A DNA stretch of 64,000 nucleotides, from assembly GCA_020698575.1 (NCBI GenBank), contig CM036245.1:41013093-41077092 (forward strand). Direction: 5' to 3'. Position numbers and translations under genes: made by a program. The notes beneath the pieces were generated by a model. It had not been told where the DNA came from and did not search any database. It saw only the letters and a list, made by a program, of their open reading frames with translations. Below, piece after piece: positions 60,258 through 64,000 of this stretch (within the stretch, counting starts at the first letter, position 1; each line of letters opens with the position of its first letter). The stretch comes from Bostrychus sinensis. Lineage: Eukaryota; Chordata; Actinopteri; Gobiiformes; Eleotridae.

Positions 60258-61139
60258 CTAGTACACTTGCAAGGATGGAACGCAAACCAGCAAACCAGGT
60301 AAATCGTAACCAAAGAAGATTGTACAGATCGCACCGGGTCTTCCGTCCACAAGATCGTAGCGATCGTGATAACATTGTTGCACTTGTATAGTGATATTAT
60401 AGTCACTCAGAACGTACGAGCGTGTAGCCACTACTGTTTGCCGACTATTATCAACAGTGTCCTCGTCAGTGCATATTTCTCGCCACATCCGTCGTGTAGT
60501 GCGCTCAATTTCCATCTCGCGGCCATAGAGCCACAGTTTCCTCCAGACTTCGACGTCGTCCATGAGGATCAGCCTTTTCTTTGAAATCTTACTCTCCACC
60601 AGTACCCAAAAAAAGGACTTTCCCCTCGACAATGCTCTATATACGTTAGGCCCCAGAAAAACATAATCGTCTATAAATGAGCCGTATACGGTCACATCCA
60701 CTGGTTCGAGTTTGTCGCAGCGCAGCCGCAATTCACTATTCAGGATTCGGTCCCTTGCCCTGTAAAGAGCGTAGGAACTTTTTATCAAGTCCTCACATCC
60801 ACCAGACTCTATGTCCACGTCTGGGTCGTGCACATGTGGTAACGATGCGTGGTTTCCGAAATGGACGTAAGTGATGCTCCTCCAGTGCGAATGATCATCA
60901 CTGAAATCTTCTAGGTCGATCGGCTTTTCCAATTTGGGATCGATTTCCACCAAGTTGCGCCCGGGCGACAACATGACAAAAAAGCAGGTCTTATCAGGCT
61001 CAGTGGTACACAGTGCATCTGCGGCTCTGTGCATCTGCTGCTCTGTCCATCTTCTGCGATTTTCAAGCTTGAGGAAGGTGTAGTGCATTGACATCAAAAA
61101 AGGTGACCATAGGCTCATATAACCCCCCCCCCCCAACAT
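60258..61139 (-). pseudogene. virus-like ORF family C, longest copy
   Basis: I do not recognise the family. About 293 open codons on the minus strand contain MSMHYTFLKLENRRRWTEQQ, FFVMLSPGRNLVEIDPKLEK, LYRARDRILNSELRLRCDKL, VYGSFIDDYVFLGPNVYRAL, LILMDDVEVWRKLWLYGREM and YDLVDGRPGAICTIFFGYDL. Near 60290 the frame leaves the one seen in the other two copies, so the last ~25 codons differ and the tail is probably frameshifted. There are no introns. It diverges from the BCL2-like gene on the opposite strand, whose start lies about 115 bp away. Confidence 0.55.
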
Positions 61140-61254
61140 AATTAAGGAGACTTGTAATAGAAACTTCTTTCTGTCACCTCATTGTGTGATTCCCGAGTCC
61201 TCCTTGAACAATATTCAAGTCAGCGGTACCGTGTGTGTGTGTGCGTGTGTCACT

Positions 61255-62023
61255 ATGAACATAATACCCGATGACAGCCTGTTACGGATCGTGGTACACG
61301 ATAACACAGTGGAACTCATGATAGCCTTTATGGTAAATTGTGATACGACCCTGAAACCAGGATCTAGTGAAAGTGCAGCACTCGAAACATTGAAGAGAGT
61401 TGTAAAACAGCTTTTACATGACCACAGAGTGTCATTTGAAGGTAGGTAATGCTAGCTAACGCGTTGTGTCCATTGTGAACGCTGCACCGTTTTCGTGAGG
61501 TTGATCACTAGATGCGTTGTGAATTTATTTATTTATTTTTTTTTCTAATTTTCTAATTCTGGTTCATATAGATATGCTCCTGGAGTTGACTGAAAATACG
61601 CTCCACCCGGACTTTGTCAGAGAAGTGGCTCGGTGTATGTTTGAGGACGGAATCGTGAACTGGGGGAGGATCGTCAGCTTAGTAGCCTTTGGCTGTGTAT
61701 TGTGTCAGAAGCTAAGGGTCACAAAAGGAAGCTGCTTGACATCTGAGGTCAGCCTAACGATTGCTACCTATCTCACGGCGCATCACATGGAGTGGCTTAT
61801 CGCTAATGGTGCTTGGGTGAATGTGTGATGATCACAAGACTGATCGTGGTTTGAGGCGTACAAACTCATACGCAACTTTATTCCTATGTTATTCCAGGAA
61901 GGATTTGTTAAGTCTTTCCCAGTGCCGCCAGATGACTCATTTACATCACAAAAGAATATACTCAGACTGCTAAGCTTTCTGGGTCTTGACGCGTCATTGA
62001 TTTGGTGTATTTCTTTCCTGTGA
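61255..62023 (+). CDS. BCL2-family, MCL1-like gene in three exons
   Basis: Likely an anti-apoptotic BCL2 homologue. Exons are 61255-61441 (donor GTAGGT), 61572-61816 (acceptor CATATAG, donor GTGAAT) and 61898-62023 (acceptor ATTCCAG). All phases agree, giving 185 residues with no stop. Exon 1 carries SAALETLKRVVKQLL, a BH3-like stretch. Exon 2 carries the BH1 core VNWGRIVSLVAFG and the BH2-like EWLIANGAW. Exon 3 ends in a hydrophobic tail (LSFLGLDASLIWCISFL) that could anchor in a membrane. The intron positions resemble those of vertebrate MCL1, as I recall them. MCL1's long PEST-rich N-terminus is absent. An in-frame ATG at 61186 is an alternative start, but a GT-rich tract separates it. If the element is viral, this is a captured host gene. 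Confidence 0.75.
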
Positions 62024-62044
62024 CTTTGTTCTACCCCTCTACGA

Positions 62045-62118
62045 CCTTTACTCTACCTGAGCCCCGTCCCCGCGTTACCGCGTCTAGACGACTCGTTGGA
62101 GTTAAGACAGTGGGACAG
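62045..62118 (-). repeat. right terminal inverted repeat of the 10.8-kb element
   Basis: Inverted partner of 51312-51385, immediately followed by TTAA at 62119-62122. Confidence 0.85.
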
Positions 62119-62126
62119 TTAAAACG

Positions 62127-63005
62127 TTAAAAGTATACACAGAGAAGTACATCTGGGGGTATTTGGGGCTGTTTTGATGCATTTAAAAGCAGTTTTGAGC
62201 ACTTTCCAAATTTGGTCAAATTTGGTCTCAGACAACAGCTAGGGCCCTTAGCAGGAGGAGGAGCCATGGAGCTAGGGCCATTAGCAGGAGCAGAGAGGGT
62301 GGAGGAGCGAGAGGGGGAAAAAGAAGAGGAGGAGCTAGAGCTATAGCTAAGCTTCCTAACCTTGGAAGGAGGAGCAGAAATAATCGCAGAGGCCTTAGCA
62401 GAAGAAGGAAAGCACTTAGTGGCCTTAGCAGAGGGAGCAGAGATTAGTTTAGGGGCCTTAAAAGGAGAAGGATGGGTGAAGTTAGGTCCTTTAGCAGGAG
62501 GAGCAGAGAGGGAGGAGGAGCGAGAGGGGACAAAAGAAGAGCAGGAGGGAGAAGAGGAGCCAGAGCTACAGCTAAGAATAGAAACCTTAGCAGGAGGAGG
62601 ACAGGGGACAGGACCGCAAGGGGAGAGAGAGGGGCAGAAGTGAGAGGAAGAGTAGGAGGATACAGAGCTCGAGCTGAGCTTAGGGGTCCCACGATGAGAT
62701 AGAGAGAGGAAACAGGGGGAGGGAGAACAAGAGGAGGAAGAGCAGCGAAAAGAGGAAGAGCTCGAGCTGAGCCTACGAATCCGGCCACGAGGTTGAGAGT
62801 GGAAACAGGGGGAGGGGGAGCGAGAGGAGGAGCGAGAGGAGGAGCGAGAGGAGCAAGAGGAGAAGGACGAGGAGGGAGAGGAAGAGGCAGAGGAGGAAGA
62901 GGAGGAGTGTGTGTGGGTGGACTTAGGGCCAGTGGCGGGGATCCTGCGCAGGAGGAGCAGGTCAGGACACCCAGGGCGGGTGGTCCACGAGCAGTGCTGG
63001 GCCAT
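62127..63005 (-). CDS. Ser/Pro-rich low-complexity ORF of unknown status
   Basis: I do not recognise this. There are 292 uninterrupted codons from an ATG at 63005, with runs of serine (SSSSSSASSS), Arg-Ser stretches (RSSSRSSSRSPSPC) and repeated SAPPAKGP modules. On the DNA level it is a purine-rich imperfect tandem repeat: ttagcaggaggagcagagag-like units near 62268, 62492 and 62590. Other frames are also open for long stretches, which weakens the case for a gene. A minus-strand CACAG acceptor-like site lies about 15 bases upstream of the ATG, so it could be an exon. It lies just outside the 10.8-kb element. Confidence 0.3.
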   Translation of the reverse strand: MAQHCSWTTRPGCPDLLLLRRIPATGPKSTHTHSSSSSSASSSPSSSFSSCSSRSSSRSSSRSPSPCFHSQPRGRIRRLSSSSSSFRCSSSSCSPSPCFLSLSHRGTPKLSSSSVSSYSSSHFCPSLSPCGPVPCPPPAKVSILSCSSGSSSPSCSSFVPSRSSSLSAPPAKGPNFTHPSPFKAPKLISAPSAKATKCFPSSAKASAIISAPPSKVRKLSYSSSSSSSFSPSRSSTLSAPANGPSSMAPPPAKGPSCCLRPNLTKFGKCSKLLLNASKQPQIPPDVLLCVYF

Positions 63006-63294
63006 AGGTGCTCACAGATCTGTGGACAGAGAAATGCATCTGTCAAAGACAGATTTATACAACACAATCTAAAACACAATTCCAAATGCTTTTGTGAGAA
63101 AGCTGCATTAGTATTTTATCAAAGACATGGTGTCAGCTTTTGATTTGAAATATTATGGCTTACAACAAAGAAAAACATCATCTCATCATACCACAAATGT
63201 TATTGGTCTATAAAATTTGAACACACAAATGTTGGCCAGCCTAAAGTACAAGCACTACTTGCTTTGGACTCCTTATGCATGAATTACTGCAGCC

Positions 63295-63531
63295 ACGCCC
63301 AAAGTCGCGGCCCCCTTAAATTTTAGAAAATCCTACATGGACCCCCCAAAATAAAATCGCACCCTATTTCTAAAGACTATTTCATGTTTTACACCTTGGC
63401 AAAATTAGCTTAAAAGTAATATTTTGAACCAAGTATACAACTGTACTTCATTTCAAACTCAATTTTTTTTTTTTATGTACTTAATATAGACAACCTCCCA
63501 GGGGCCCTGGACCCCACTTTGGGGACCACTG
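63295..63531 (-). repeat. hAT-type nonautonomous element end
   Basis: The right end ggaccccactttggggaccac (minus strand: GTGGTCCCCAAAGTGGGG) is the typical end of an abundant vertebrate hAT repeat. The GC-rich left part (aaagtcgcggccccctt) belongs to the same family. Confidence 0.5.
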
Positions 63532-63750
63532 TATTACTGCCTCAGTGTGTTGTGTCCTGGAGGAGATCAGTCTGGGGTGTTATAGATTATTATCATTATT
63601 ATTATTATTCATTTTATTAATTATGAACAGGTGTTTACAGTAAAGTAGCTTATTTAGGACGACACATTATAATCATTTAAACGTACTACTTTGATTATTT
63701 TGGTTCTGTTTGTACAGGTCATGTTTTTACAGGGTTATCTTTAATAACTG

Positions 63751-64000
63751 AATAATAATAATAATAATAATAATAATGATAATAATAATAATAAATTTTA
63801 TTTATAATGCACTTTACATTTGACTCCAAATCTCAAAGTGCTACAGAGTAAAAACAGCAACAACAACAGCAATACATTACAATTTAAAATTTTAAAAGAA
63901 AATAGACATTAAAACAGACTAACTGTAGGCTTTTATAAAAAGGAAGGTTTTAAGTCCTTTCTTAAAAGCATCCACCGTCTGTCCCTGAGATGGTCTGGTA
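63751..64000 (-). repeat. LINE 3' end of L2 type, cut by the window end
   Basis: (TAA)n at 63751-63794, then ttttatttataatgcacttt and ctcaaagtgctacagagtaa. The arrangement is the same as at the 3' end of the L2 element at 28120. Orientation is minus. Confidence 0.55.

Larger units (their letters stand above)
51312..62118. mobile_element. 10.8-kb piggyBac-bounded composite element, Teratorn-like
   Basis: Inverted ends of about 72 bp (51312-51385 and 62045-62118) share ccactgtcttaactccaacg, agtcgtctaga and ggggctcaggtagagtaaag at roughly 88% identity. TTAA, the piggyBac target, directly follows the right end (62119-62122); the left side reads ATAT. Inside are one-sided tandem repeats, a piggyBac-family transposase, three families of unassigned compact ORFs in both orientations, and a BCL2-family gene. 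Teratorn elements of medaka combine a piggyBac-like transposon with an alloherpesvirus-like genome of about 180 kb. This unit would be a drastically reduced relative. No core herpesvirus gene is present, so the viral assignment is inference. Confidence 0.7.

Overview
The window is vertebrate, almost certainly teleost, nuclear DNA. It holds short exons with GT/AG boundaries, CpG-poor AT-rich introns, and a dense mix of fish-type repeats: Rex3, Maui/L2-like LINEs, DIRS, Harbinger, hAT, Tc1 and pogo MITEs. Three host genes can be named, all on the minus strand. They are the first coding exon of an hnRNP L/L-like gene (5128-5205), a complete srsf7 (seven coding exons, 6982-13693, with a probable 5' noncoding exon near 15.02-15.1 kb), and a complete pannexin-1 gene (six coding exons, 24741-36625). 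Between srsf7 and panx1, three splice-compatible exons (20661-21583) look like the 3' end of a gene I cannot name, next to an old 1.2-kb inverted duplication (22.75-23.95 kb).

Region by region: 0.5-4.6 kb is nested DNA transposons. 5.1-15.3 kb is the hnRNP L-like start and srsf7. 16-22.5 kb is SINE and LINE debris. 24.7-36.6 kb is panx1, whose 6.8-kb intron 3 is packed with an L2 LINE, a Harbinger relative, a CAGGG-TIR transposon and a pogo-like element that ends only a few bases from a splice donor. 40.0-40.8 kb is a ~166-bp satellite. 42.1-44.3 kb is a deleted Rex3, and 44.6-46.3 kb is another LINE. 46.8-47.8 kb is degenerate telomere-like and other repeats. 47.85-50.78 kb is a deleted DIRS retrotransposon with a near-perfect 106-bp hairpin in its gag.

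The most interesting object is 51312-62118, a 10.8-kb unit bounded by ~72-bp terminal inverted repeats. It contains a decayed piggyBac-family transposase in the middle, flanked by three families of compact ORFs of virus-like organisation in both orientations, several present as paralogues or mirror-image copies. At its right end is an apparently intact three-exon BCL2/MCL1-like gene. This combination resembles Teratorn, the piggyBac-alloherpesvirus fusion element known from medaka. Here it would be a strongly reduced and rearranged relative. No hallmark herpesvirus gene (polymerase, terminase, capsid) is present, so the viral origin of the accessory ORFs is inference. The MCL1-like gene appears to keep host-type introns and an open frame while its neighbours are broken.
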